DNA of 64,000 nt, taken from NCBI RefSeq assembly GCF_900115345.1, contig NZ_FOWC01000006.1, positions 372,001-436,000 on the forward strand, read 5' to 3'. Both the position numbers and the translations under genes were made by a program. Origin of the DNA: Amycolatopsis rubida. Lineage in GTDB: Bacteria; Actinomycetota; Actinomycetes; Mycobacteriales; Pseudonocardiaceae. The notes beneath the pieces are model-generated. The model had not been told where the DNA came from and did no database searches. It saw only the letters and a program-made list of their open reading frames with translations. Positions 42,711 through 51,715 of the stretch are shown here, piece after piece. Positions within the stretch are counted from its first letter, which is position 1, and each line of letters starts with the position of its first letter.

Positions 42711-43309
42711 CGCGTCACCTCCGGATCGAGAAGTCCGGGCTGCTCGAAGAAGACGTGCACCAGTTCCCACAGGATGTGATAGGTCGTCACGTGGACCTCC
42801 TTCACCACCCGAGGGTCGGCGGAGCGGGCGACCAGCAGATGGTCCAGGCCGGGGGTCGCCGCGACGGCGGTGCCGTCCCCGCCGGTCAGCGCGACGGTGA
42901 GCAAGCCCAGCTCGTGCGCGGTCTCCAGCCCGCGGCGGACGTCGAGTCCGCCGCCGTCGGCGGAAATGCCCAGCGCGATGTCCTGCGGGCCGCTGAGCAG
43001 TCGCAGCTGATAGGCGAAGACCTCGGCAAGCCCGTCCCGCTCGGCGACTCCAGTCAGCGTCGCCATGTCCGCGGTCAGCGACACCGCGGGCAGGGCGCGC
43101 TTGCCGACGATGACCGGATGCACGAACTCGACCGCGATGTGCTGCGCGTCGGTGCCGGACCCGCCGGTGCCGAACACCGCCAGCTTGCCGCCGCGGTGGA
43201 ACCGCTCGGCCATGTCATGGCACGCCGCCGCCACGGCGGCCGCCTGGTCGACAAGGCCGAGAGCCGGCTCCGCACGGCGGTCGAACACGGTTTGCGCAGA
43301 CCACGGCAT
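42707..43309 (-). CDS. SIS-domain protein (GmhA-like), second copy
   Basis: 200 aa, first gene of the hydrogenase operon. GGKLAVFGTGGSGTDAQHIA and LGISADGGGLDVRR correspond to the two phosphosugar loops of the copy at 41765, but the second loop lacks the usual Ser-Thr-Ser-Gly, so binding may differ. Sequence between them matches VEFVHPVIVGKRALPAVSL. The start ATG at 43309 follows CAGGGAAG. Paralogues probably form a heteromer; the conserved C-terminal YHILWELVHVFFEQPG equals YHALWELTLHAL in the other copy. Confidence 0.8.
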   Translation of the reverse strand: MPWSAQTVFDRRAEPALGLVDQAAAVAAACHDMAERFHRGGKLAVFGTGGSGTDAQHIAVEFVHPVIVGKRALPAVSLTADMATLTGVAERDGLAEVFAYQLRLLSGPQDIALGISADGGGLDVRRGLETAHELGLLTVALTGGDGTAVAATPGLDHLLVARSADPRVVKEVHVTTYHILWELVHVFFEQPGLLDPEVTR

Positions 43310-43452
43310 CGTGGCACTTCCCTGGCGCTCGGTGGTGGGAGCAGTCGACCCACGGTAGATCTGTGTGCTAGGTCACGCAAGTGAGGCCGGCCCGGTTCCA
43401 CCGAGCGTGCGAACCGGGGGTCAGCGTGCCGCGGCAGGGCGCCGGTCCGGCA
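43310..43452 (-). promoter_or_regulatory. Hydrogenase operon promoter region
   Basis: The 16-gene operon must start transcription here. On the minus strand a GTGACCTAGCAC segment lies about 60 bases before the first ATG and could supply a -10, but no clear -35 was found. Alternative sigma control is likely for group 1h enzymes, not proven here. Confidence 0.4.
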
Positions 43453-43740
43453 TGGTCCATCGGCGGTTCACCCTCTTCAGCCACCTGAGCGCGCAGGACA
43501 ACGTGTCGCTCGCCGCGGCCCGAGCGATGGAGCGAGCGAGGTCGTCGTGCGGGAACGAGCCGAGAGGCTGCTCGGCCGTGTCGGGCTTTGCGATCGGACG
43601 AGCCATTACCCTGGCCAGCTGTCCGGCAGCGGGTGGCGATCGCGGACGCTGGCGATGGATTCGCCGGTGATGCTGTTCGACGGGCCGCGTCCGGGATGAA
43701 GATGATCTTCGCCAAGCACGAAATGGGCTTCGCCCGCGGC
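43453..43740 (+). pseudogene. Decayed amino-acid ABC transporter ATPase (GlnQ-like)
   Basis: HRRFTLFSHLSAQDNVSLA is the Q-loop region of GlnQ-type ATPases (FNLFPHLTVLENV). After a shift, RAERLLGRVGLCDRTSHYPGQLSGS is the signature-motif region, LAMDSPVMLFDGPRPG is a damaged Walker B, and MIFAKHEMGFARG equals VTHEMGFAR. The P-loop is absent and two frames are used, so it is dead. Confidence 0.75.
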
Positions 43741-44280
43741 AAACCGTCTACGGCTTGTTCCGGCATTGGCGGCGCGCCGGCTGCGTGCAGACCCGGGCGG
43801 ATGCCGCATCGGCAGCGATCCGCGGAAAGAACCGCCAGGCGGTATCGGCGAGCCCGAACCGGCCGACCACGTGCTGGGCGGTCGCGGGGAGCCTGGACGA
43901 GCAATCTGCAGCTGGCCGCCGAGAAGGGCCAGAAACCATCGTCGTTGCTGGTGACGGCCGGTCAACGTGGTGATTCGCCGCAGTCGGGGACCGTGCCGGG
44001 CAAGGGCCGGGTGGCCCGCGTCGGCGGTGGGCGGGCCCGGACCTGGCCGGAACGTGTCCTGGCCCGCAGTTCCCGCGCCGACCGGCCAAGTCTTCGGCGG
44101 CGCGGGATCGTGTGGACGATTCCCCAGCCCGCTGATCAGGTCCGGCATCGCCGCGGCCAGCCACCCGCGTTCGGCCCGCGGAATCGCAAGCAACAGCACG
44201 CGATCGGGTGCCGCGTCAACCGGATCAAACGCAACCGAGCCGGCACCGTCCGTCTCGCGGCGATCAACGAGTGGCTGTGA
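43740..44280 (+). pseudogene. IS5-family transposase remnant
   Basis: QTVYGLFRHWRRAG at 43740 is the N-terminal DUF4096-type segment; the last part in another frame reads RGIVWTIPQPADQVRHRR, PPAFGPRNRKQQHAIGCRVN and RIKRNRAGTVRL, the C-terminus with the final catalytic Glu region changed (relatives have NTVERxINRLKxxR). The middle is eroded. Ends at TGA 44278-44280. Confidence 0.7.
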
Positions 44281-44340
44281 CAGTGAAACGACCGCACGCT
44301 GACGAAACTCATGCGGGTGTGGCGCGGGCACGAGGGAAGC

Positions 44341-45378
44341 TCACAGCGAAATGACGTCCAGCTCCGACGGGGCGGTCAGCCGGCCGTTGAATCCGACCCG
44401 GCGGCAAGCCTCTTGGACAGCGGAATAAAATTGGGTGATCGGAAGGTCTGCGGGCACGTAGTGGCACAGGACGAGATGCCGGACTTTCGCTTGATGCGCG
44501 ACCTGGGGCACCACGCTTACATCGGTATGAGAATTGAACAGGTGTTTTCGAAGCCCCGGCTGCTTCGCCGCCGGGGCTTGCTGTACGAGCAGCTTTTCGA
44601 CCGCGCTGTTCATCTGCACTTCATGGAACAGGACGTCGGCTCCCTGGGCGAGCGCAATGAGGTTGTCGTTGGGGCCCGCGGTGTCTCCCGAGAACACAAC
44701 GCTGCGGCCGGTAGCGAGAATGTCGAACCGATAAGCGTAGGCGTCGGGAACCTCGGGCCCGTGAAACACTCGCGTCGCGGTCACCCTGACCAAGTCGTCG
44801 CGGAGGACCTCGACGCTGCCGGTCGCCGGGGCGGATATGACGTGCGCGGTCACTCGTCGCGGCGGCCTGTTGCCGGAGAAAAGCCTGGTCGCCTCCCCGA
44901 GGCTTTGCTGCATTCCGCTGACCACCGCGTCGATCTTCGGCGGGCCCCATACGTCAAGGTCTCCTACCGGAGAGGGGGTGTAGGTCCAGCCGAGCATAGC
45001 TACGTCGGTCAGGCCGGTGACGTGGTCGGCGTGGTGATGGGTGATGAATATGTTGCCCAGCCCGGCGAATCCGATACCGGACTCCACTAACTGCTGATCC
45101 GCATTTCCGCCGCAGTCGACGAGGTATACTCGGGTGCCGACCACCAGCGCCAGCGCTGGTTGCGAGCGGGTGGTGCTGAGGATGGGCCCCCCATTCACCC
45201 CGAGCACTCGCACGTGGTCTCCCGCCGGTGCGGCGGGTATCCCGCTCATGGCGCCTTCAGGCGAACGTGCTGGTTCCGAGCACGCGACAAGCCCTCCTGC
45301 GGAAGCGACGGCGGCCAGCCCGAAGAACGCTCTTCTCCGCACCGGTGCGGCCGGCGGGCTGGAATCTTCGTTGACCAT
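44341..45378 (-). CDS. Exported MBL-fold hydrolase with Tat/lipobox signal
   Basis: 345 aa. The signal RRRAFFGLAAVASAGGLVAC has a twin-Arg motif and a lipobox LVAC (Cys about 34), so it is probably a Tat-exported lipoprotein. The metallo-beta-lactamase motif THHHADHVTG follows near residue 110, with FSGDTAGPNDNL and LVLCHYVP as later metal-ligand segments. The overall form resembles RNase Z/arylsulfatase-like phosphodiesterases. Acts outside the membrane on an unknown ester or phosphodiester. Its upstream region has been replaced by an IS66 remnant, so expression may be altered; it lies between two dead elements. Confidence 0.85.
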   Translation of the reverse strand: MVNEDSSPPAAPVRRRAFFGLAAVASAGGLVACSEPARSPEGAMSGIPAAPAGDHVRVLGVNGGPILSTTRSQPALALVVGTRVYLVDCGGNADQQLVESGIGFAGLGNIFITHHHADHVTGLTDVAMLGWTYTPSPVGDLDVWGPPKIDAVVSGMQQSLGEATRLFSGNRPPRRVTAHVISAPATGSVEVLRDDLVRVTATRVFHGPEVPDAYAYRFDILATGRSVVFSGDTAGPNDNLIALAQGADVLFHEVQMNSAVEKLLVQQAPAAKQPGLRKHLFNSHTDVSVVPQVAHQAKVRHLVLCHYVPADLPITQFYSAVQEACRRVGFNGRLTAPSELDVISL

Positions 45379-45489
45379 GATCAGATGTCCATCCTTCGCG
45401 TTTCGCTGGTGAACGTCTCGGCGGTCCGCGATCCGCCGTCGGGGCTGGGCAGACACAGCTGGTCCGAACCGTCCGGCAACTGGTCGGGC

Positions 45490-46208
45490 AGTTGCCGGTT
45501 GTGGTGGCAGACAGGGTTTTCCCGTGATGGCGTGGCGGAGTGCGGCGTGGGGGTGATGCCGTCTTCGCGGGGTGGTGGAGACGCGGGAGCGCACGGTGGT
45601 GCGCCAGTCGGCGAGGTTGAGTCGCGTTTGGTCATGCGGGTGTCGCGTCCGGACTGGTTGCTGGTGAAGGGAACGGTCAGGTCGAACGGGAATCGCAGGA
45701 CGTCTTCGCGGTGCCGGTGCGGCCGTTCGGGCCGGGCCCGGGTTTTGGGTTGGCCGGGTCTGCCGCCCTGGGTGCGTCCGGTGTGGCTGCGGGTGTGCGG
45801 GGTCGCCCTGCGGCGAGGACGTTGCCGGGGGGTCTCGCGGGGGTCGAGTTCACCGGCGGCGGCGTTGAGTTCGTCGAGGAAACCGCTGAGCCGGGCGCGC
45901 CAGTCCTGGCCGGTGGGTTTCGGCGGCGCTGAGCAGTTCGCCCTGGTGGTGGGCGTTGCCGAGCGGGCGGGTGAGGTCGCAGGTGCGGCGGCGCCATCCG
46001 TCGTGCGCTGCGGTCCCGGCGAAGCCGGGCAGGATGGCGTCCCGGCCGCGGGTTGCCGTTCCAGCTCGGCAGCCCGCTCGGTCATCCGTTCCAGCTCAGC
46101 CCGCGACAGCTCAATCGTCGCGATCACGGCCGCCTGCGACACCACCAGGGCGGCAAGCTCGTGGGGCGGGTTCACCGGGTTTTGGTACTCGACCAGGCAC
46201 AAGCTCAT
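45490..46208 (-). pseudogene. IS66-family transposase remnant
   Basis: Starts MSLCLVEYQNPVNPPHEL and runs into a coiled coil (IELSRAELERMTERAAELERQ), as in IS66 TnpC. The central catalytic part is missing; the frame resumes with DWRARLSGFLDELN and then HREDVLRFPFDLTVPFTSNQ with SGRDTRMTK, equal to the IS66 PFTNNQAERDLRxxK motif, followed by a frame change and SRVSTTPRR-like debris. An internally deleted, dead transposase. Confidence 0.7.
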
Positions 46209-46450
46209 CTTGCTCCTTCGGCAATCCAGCTTGAGTGCGTGTGGCATGGTTCGCGAGACCCAGAGCATCGGGGCCTCCACGAGCTGAGATTGGCGTTGCC
46301 GAACAACGGTTTCGATGCGCTGCTGGCGGTGGTCCGCGCATTCGGCACGCGCCCGGCCGCTGGGCGGGCGGGGCCCGAGAGTCCGGCCGCGGCGGCGAAA
46401 CTGTCGCGGCCGGCTCCGGCGGATGTGGTGCGATTGCCCAGGGGCTGCGG
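46209..46450. other. Short intergenic region, no gene recognised
   Basis: About 240 bases between the IS66 remnant and the lipase 3' end. Open frames exist, but no domain was recognised. Confidence 0.35.
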
Positions 46451-47599
46451 CTAGCAAGAGTTCTTCGGCGCGCTCCCGGCGAATGCGGAAGCGGCAAAAC
46501 TGAACGCGTCCATCCGTGACGCCCCGATCACCGAGCCGTGATTCTCGCCCTGGTAGGATTTGTACTCGATCGACGCGCCGTGGTCGCACAGGCTTCGGAT
46601 CATTTGCTGCGTGGTGTCGGGAGTGACGGTGGTCTGATCCTTGTCGCCTTGGATGATCAGGACGGGGACATTCATCGTCAATGAGGACGGGTCTTGGCGG
46701 CGAAGGAATGCGGCGAGTTTGTCGGTTTCTTTGCCGGATTTGAGATACTGTCCTGGCTGCAACTGTGGCAGCTGGGCGGTCTTACAGCTTGCTTTGGCCG
46801 CATCGACCTGCGGCATCATGTGATCTGTCACCAGCTGATGGAGATCGATCGTGGGATCTGTAACGTGCGCTCCCGCGACCGTCCATGCCAGAAGCATCTG
46901 GACCAATTGAGAGATAGGCTTTCCGTTAATTACGTCGTCAATAAACTTCAGGATGCCCGGACCCGTCGGGGCGATTGCTATGGCACCCTTGAGCGTATAC
47001 TTGGCACGGGCGTGATCGCTTAGGCCGGCGGTCCACAATGCGGCACCTCCGCCCTCGCTGTGCCCGGCTGCCATCCAGTCGTTGCTCAGCTTGTCGCTCG
47101 CCGAATGAGCTGCGGTGACAATATCAACGATTGCGTCGGCATTGCTCTTCTGGTTCAGTTCGGGCCGCGGCCCTGCCGCACCCCATCCCGCATAGTCGGT
47201 GCGCACCACCGCATAGCCTCGCTTAAGCCACTCGTCGAGGTACGCGTCGGAGCTCGCGCTCCCCACAAGCGACGGGGCGCATTGAGGAGCGACTCCGGTC
47301 GCGCCTTCGCCCCAGCTGATCACCGGGTAGCCGCCGGGCGGGGGCGGAGTGGCAGGGAGCGACACTCGACCGTACACGACGGTATTCTGGCCGAGGTAGG
47401 AAGTCGAGACGTAGGAGATTCGGAGATTCTGGGAAGCGTCCGGCAAGCCGCCTTGCGGCTCAGCGGTCAGCAATTGGCCCGGATGCGGCAGTTCCGGAGT
47501 GCGAGCTGCCGGAGCACCGCTGCACGCCGCGAGTGTCAACCCAGCCGCGAGCAGAATCGTCAGTGGACGACGTCGCGCAAAGAAGGAACTTACGTTCAT
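46451..47599 (-). CDS. Secreted lipoprotein lipase/esterase (LIP family, alpha/beta hydrolase)
   Basis: 382 aa. The signal peptide ends in LTLAAC, a lipobox. The catalytic set is Ser in GHSEGGGAAL, Asp in IQGDKDQTT and His in GENHGSV; the LIP-type lid region GPGILKFIDDVINGKP lies between. Such secretory lipases cleave triglycerides or short esters at the cell surface. The ATG at 47599 follows CTAGGAGAATGAG. It stands alone among dead elements and looks intact. Confidence 0.88.
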   Translation of the reverse strand: MNVSSFFARRRPLTILLAAGLTLAACSGAPAARTPELPHPGQLLTAEPQGGLPDASQNLRISYVSTSYLGQNTVVYGRVSLPATPPPPGGYPVISWGEGATGVAPQCAPSLVGSASSDAYLDEWLKRGYAVVRTDYAGWGAAGPRPELNQKSNADAIVDIVTAAHSASDKLSNDWMAAGHSEGGGAALWTAGLSDHARAKYTLKGAIAIAPTGPGILKFIDDVINGKPISQLVQMLLAWTVAGAHVTDPTIDLHQLVTDHMMPQVDAAKASCKTAQLPQLQPGQYLKSGKETDKLAAFLRRQDPSSLTMNVPVLIIQGDKDQTTVTPDTTQQMIRSLCDHGASIEYKSYQGENHGSVIGASRMDAFSFAASAFAGSAPKNSC

Positions 47600-48180
47600 C
47601 TCATTCTCCTAGAAGGGTGGACCGATGGGTGCGACGGTCGCCCATCCCCGCTTGTCATACTGCGTTGTCGCAAATCGGATAATGAAGCATGCGTGCCGGG
47701 CCGGCGGCAGCCGGCGGTGTGCACGGGAATCGCCCGTGCGGCGGGTGGCGGAAAGCTCGATTCATCGTGAAGAGATCGTCGGCGCCCGGCGAAGGTGGCC
47801 GTGCCGGCGATCAGGGCCTGCCCTGGCCCGCCGCCCGGGCTGCGCACCGGTCGCCTCGGCGGTGACGGCATGAGTGGGCGTGACCATGGTCGTGGGTCTC
47901 CTCGCCGGGCCGATCGCAGGTCGCTCAGTGCTAAGATACTTTGTTCTAAGCTATAGTAATAACCTCCGCACGTGCTTTGTCAAGGGTTGCCGTGATCCGG
48001 GGCGGCGGGAGTCGCTGGTGGACCCCGCCTGTTCCGTGGAGAGCCGATCAGGCGCATGCCGGCCCGCGCGGAGGGACGTCGCAATGGGTCTGACGCGCTC
48101 CGGACGCATGCTCGGGAACATGAGGCCGAGGCGGCAGGGTCGTTGGTCGGCTCGGGTCGGCCGGTCGCTGAGACTGCCCG
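47600..48180. other. Lipase upstream region with an AT-rich patch
   Basis: About 580 bases with no gene recognised. Bases 47931-47960 form a strikingly AT-rich patch with repeated CTAAG (CTAAGATACTTTG, then TTCTAAGCTATAG); it could be a promoter or operator of MarR-like type, or a scar from foreign DNA. It is 330 bases from the lipase start, so its target is uncertain. Confidence 0.35.
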
Positions 48181-49110
48181 GCCCGGGACCTGGGAATCGG
48201 CAAGGCAACGCCGGGTGCCTGGCTGAACAAGGCGAAGGCGGAACGGCGTGTTCAAGGAGAAGCCGCTCGAAGTGAACGAGTGGCGCGATGGAAGAAGCGG
48301 GAAGGGGAAACTGGCGCTTGAAGGCGGAGTGTGATCTGCTGAAAAAGCGGCGCGGTCTGCGAATCAAGGCCAGCGAGGTTCGCATTTATTGCCAAAATTG
48401 CCGAGGGTTCGCCCGTGAGGCGTCCCAGGCCGGATTTTCGCATGCTCGACGCGGCAGGTCCCCCCGCGTGGTGCGGGACGAGGAATTGGCGGCCAAGATT
48501 ATCGGGTCCGAATGCGAGCATGAGGGCCGCTGCCGTATCGGCCGGATGCGCTGCGAGCTGGCGCCGCGGGGCACGTTCGCTCGCCCGGGCGGGTCCGGCC
48601 GGTGGTCTGCCCGCGTCCCTGCAGGACCGCGACGATGCACGCCGCGGTCGGCTCGCTGGGCTGGTCGGCCGCGCGTTCGCCGAGCGCCCGGACGAAATAT
48701 GGCACGCGGCTGTCTCCGCGCGATCGCCGGAGGGGTGCATCCTGCTGCGGTCATGGACGAGTGTTCTCACAAAGTCCCGGGATGGTCAATCATCATACCT
48801 GCGTGCACCGGGCTCGTCGCTGACGACCGGAACTGGCCGACTGATCTTTTGTCTCGGCCGGAAAGCCCGGTGCGCGTTCTTCCGGTTCGCACGGTATCTC
48901 GCTGATTTCGGAATCGACGCTCCAATCGGCCCAGTTGGTGGCATCCTCCGGCAATGCGCTCGCGGAATCCGCCATCGGGCTTTGTGAAACCGAGTTGATT
49001 GAGCCACATGCGCAAGGCGCAAAATATGGTGCCGACGTCGCCATTGCCGCGTGAATCGAGTGGTGCGACATCCGGCGGCTCCATGGAGCAGGCGGCCGCC
49101 CGTCGGTCGC
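48181..49110 (+). pseudogene. IS3-family transposase remnant, unlike the 22.3-kb copy
   Basis: ARDLGIGKATPGAWLNKAKAER (48181 on; the first residues of the OrfA helix-turn-helix) leads, after a shift, to NWRLKAECDLLKK. OrfB debris follows: RAVRDEELAAKI-like RVVRDEELAAKIIG, HEGRCRIGRMRCELA, then LVGRAFAERPDEIWHA, FGIDAPIGPVGG, and in another frame NALAESAIGLCETELIEPH (with the catalytic Glu) and DIRRLHG. Several frameshifts; no function. Confidence 0.68.
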
Positions 49111-50028
49111 CGGGCCCGGACAACGAGCGTCCGCCGAACCCGAGTGGTTCCGGTGCGGTCAGTGGCCAGTTGCCGGGCAGTGCTCTGCTGGTGTTCCGCA
49201 GGGAGAACGTCCCGGGCGGGTGACGGTCACCGGTGCCAATTGCACCTCGCTCGTGCGGCGGCTGCTTATACCTCGTTGCTGGCGCTGTATTCGGCTGCGG
49301 CATATTCGCCGTTCAAGCTTGCGAGAACTCGTCAGGAGCTCCTGGGCCGCGATGCGGCATCGCGTGACTCGGGCACAGGAAGAGCCGGCCGCAGTTGCGA
49401 ATATTGCGCCGTCGCGGCCCTGGCAGGCGCTGGGCACACCGTGCCCGCTGTAGCCAAGAGGCAGGCGAGCGCGCCCTGGCCCCCGCTGCGGGCTGCCTGC
49501 TGTGCGACCCCGCTCCGGAACCGGCAACAGCCAGCTCCTGGCGCTCCGAAGGCGGCCTTGATGACGCTCGTGTGACTGAACGCCTCCAGGTTTCCCTCCT
49601 GCCCCGCGTTGACCGCCCGCCGGTCCTTCGGCATCGGCCTGGATCGCGGGCTTGACTGCGAAGGCATTCCAGTCGTCAAAGGTCCGCGCTGTCGGCGGCA
49701 ATCCTCGCTGATCGGCACAGTCGCTGGTTCGAGGTGAGCCAAGGGACCATCAGCCACACGACCGCGGCGACTGCCTTCCTGGATTCTCGCCCCGGACGGA
49801 ACGCCGCGGTCCCGGGCCGATCGTGCGGAGCGAGGCTCCCGCCCGGGTTCCGGTTGGGCACGTCAGCCTTGGCGGGCGTCCGGAGGCAGCGGCGTGCGCG
49901 CTTGCCGATCAGTCCGCCTGCCCGAGAGCCGGAAACCGGCGGCGGAGCGAGGAGATGCCCGGGATCGACAACTGTGTCCGAACAGGACGGAAGTCCTGTT
50001 CGGGCCGCGGCAAGGCAGTGGGATCTTC
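49111..50028. other. About 900 bases with no recognised gene
   Basis: GC-rich open frames on both strands lack recognisable domains or ribosome sites. The position within a graveyard of dead elements suggests further eroded mobile DNA. Confidence 0.4.
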
Positions 50029-50688
50029 TTACGCCTCGCCGCCCGGGATCGCGGCGCGCAGGAACCAGGCGACCTGGTCTTCTAGCTTCGGGATCTCCGG
50101 GAGGTGGCGGCCGCTCTCGCTGGTGTAGATGCGGGAACCCAGGATGCGGAAGGCGAGCGTGGAGGCGAAGCGGGTCCAGGCCACCCGCTGGTCCTGGGTC
50201 AGCCCCGGCGTGATCCGGCTGACGGCGGCGAGTTTGCGGTCGAACACCGCGGCGGACTTCGCCAGGTAGGACTCCATGAAGCCGGGGTGATTCGCGGCCT
50301 CGGCAAGGAACCGCACGGTGAACTCGCCGTTCGGCTCGTGCGCGATTTCGGTGATCGGCCGGGTGAAGCATGCGATCACCTCGGATGCTTCCGGAGCCTC
50401 CGCGGACTCCACTGCGCGCAGCCAGTGGTCCTGCCGTTCGGTCAGGTGGCTCATTCGAGCCTCGAGCAAGGCTTCGACGAGGTTCGGTTTCGAGCCGAAG
50501 TGATAGTGGATCGCGGCCGGATTCACGCCGCTTTCCTTGAGGATCTCCCGGGTCGACACGGCGTCGATGCTGCGTTCGGAGAACAGCCGTTCGGCCACTC
50601 GCAAGATCATGACGCGAGTGGCCGCTCCGTCCGAGCGGCTGGTGCGAGCGCCTGCGGCCGCTCCGCGAGCGCGCTGTGTGTTGGTCAC
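50029..50688 (-). CDS. TetR-family transcriptional regulator
   Basis: 219 aa. The N-terminal helix-turn-helix reads MILRVAERLFSERSIDAVS with TREILKESGVNPAAIHYHFGSK (about 27-70 of the chosen form); the C-terminal ligand domain is of the TetR_C_33-like type. Start chosen is the GTG at 50688; the longer frame begins with TTG. Divergent from the liv operon across 136 bases, so it is its likely repressor, perhaps released by an acyl-CoA or the imported acid. Confidence 0.88.
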   Translation of the reverse strand: MTNTQRARGAAAGARTSRSDGAATRVMILRVAERLFSERSIDAVSTREILKESGVNPAAIHYHFGSKPNLVEALLEARMSHLTERQDHWLRAVESAEAPEASEVIACFTRPITEIAHEPNGEFTVRFLAEAANHPGFMESYLAKSAAVFDRKLAAVSRITPGLTQDQRVAWTRFASTLAFRILGSRIYTSESGRHLPEIPKLEDQVAWFLRAAIPGGEA

Positions 50689-50824
50689 CCGCCCAGCATA
50701 CTTCAATCAGTCGCTTGACAGAATTAGGGTCGCCTGAATAGCGTGACCGCCGTCACGAGCACTTTCGCCCCCCCCCGGCCACCCGCACCGGGGTTCCCGC
50801 AGGTGAGCACACAAGGCGAGGGTC
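50689..50824. promoter_or_regulatory. Divergent tetR/liv promoter region
   Basis: A consensus -35 TTGACA lies at 50715-50720 in a locally AT-rich patch (AATCAGTCGCTTGACAGAA), pointing right; 17 bases later is ATAGCG, a poor -10. An imperfect dyad TCAGTCGC/GGTCGCCTGA around it might bind the TetR protein. Confidence 0.5.
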
Positions 50825-51715
50825 ATGAATCTGCTTCTCAACGCACTGGTCACCGGTGTCGCCGTCGGCTCGGTGTACGGGTTGATCGCGCTGGGGTACA
50901 GCGTCGTCTACAGCGCGACGCACGTGTTCAATCTGGCGCAGGGCAACCTGGTGATGGCCGGCGTCCTGCTGTCCTACTACACGCTGGTCGTCCTGCACTG
51001 GCCGCAGCCCGTCGCGTTTCTCCTGGTGGCAGGCGGCATCTGCGCGCTCAGCTTGATCGAGGAGCGCACCGTCGTGCGCCCGCTTCTCGAGCGGAACTCC
51101 GCCGGGCACAACATCGGCTGGTTCATCTCCACACTGGCCTTCGGGCTGGTGATCGAAACCGTCGCGGCGGTGCTGTATGGCGACCACCCGCCGCTGGCCG
51201 TGCCCAGCTTCCTCCCGGCTTCGCCTATCCGGCTGGGCGAAGTGTCCACCACGCCACAGCTCGCGTTGGCAGTCGCGGCCCTGATCGTCGCCACGTTCGC
51301 CATCGAGTCCTTCTACCGCCGGAGCTGGCTGGGCCAGGCGATGCGCGGTGCCGCGCACGACCGCGAAGTCGCGGCCCTGCGCGGCATTTCGCCCGCGCGC
51401 GTCAGCCGGCTGGCGTTCCTGCTCGGCGGGTTCGCCGCGGCGGTCACCGGATTCGTGCTCGCTCCGATCGTCTTCTCCGACGTCACCCTCGGCCTCAGCT
51501 ACAGCATCAAGGGTTTCGTCGCGCTGGCGATCGGCGGCTTCGGCAGCATTCGCGGGACGCTGGCCGGCGCGCTGGTGCTCGGCATCGGCGAGCAGTTGTT
51601 CGACGTCTACGTCAACCCACGGTACGAGATCCTGGCCGCGCTGCTGTTGTTGCTGCTCGTCCTGGGCATCCGGCCGAACGGGATTCTCGGCGCGCGAAGG
51701 GCACGGACCGTATGA
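50825..51715 (+). CDS. livH: Branched-chain amino-acid-type ABC permease LivH
   Basis: 296 aa with about eight hydrophobic helices. GVAVGSVYGLIALGYSVVYSAT (11-32) is the family N-terminus; MRGAAHDREVAALRGIS is the cytoplasmic EAA-like loop contacting the ATPase, and GGFGSIRGTLAGALVLGI is the conserved end. Imports hydrophobic amino acids or related organic acids with LivM. Starts with a GAGGG site. Its stop overlaps the next start (ATGA). Confidence 0.92.
   Translation: MNLLLNALVTGVAVGSVYGLIALGYSVVYSATHVFNLAQGNLVMAGVLLSYYTLVVLHWPQPVAFLLVAGGICALSLIEERTVVRPLLERNSAGHNIGWFISTLAFGLVIETVAAVLYGDHPPLAVPSFLPASPIRLGEVSTTPQLALAVAALIVATFAIESFYRRSWLGQAMRGAAHDREVAALRGISPARVSRLAFLLGGFAAAVTGFVLAPIVFSDVTLGLSYSIKGFVALAIGGFGSIRGTLAGALVLGIGEQLFDVYVNPRYEILAALLLLLLVLGIRPNGILGARRARTV

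Noticed and set aside
41765..43309. Heptose/LPS biosynthesis genes
   Set aside because: The SIS genes are translationally coupled to hydrogenase genes, and no heptose pathway partner is present.
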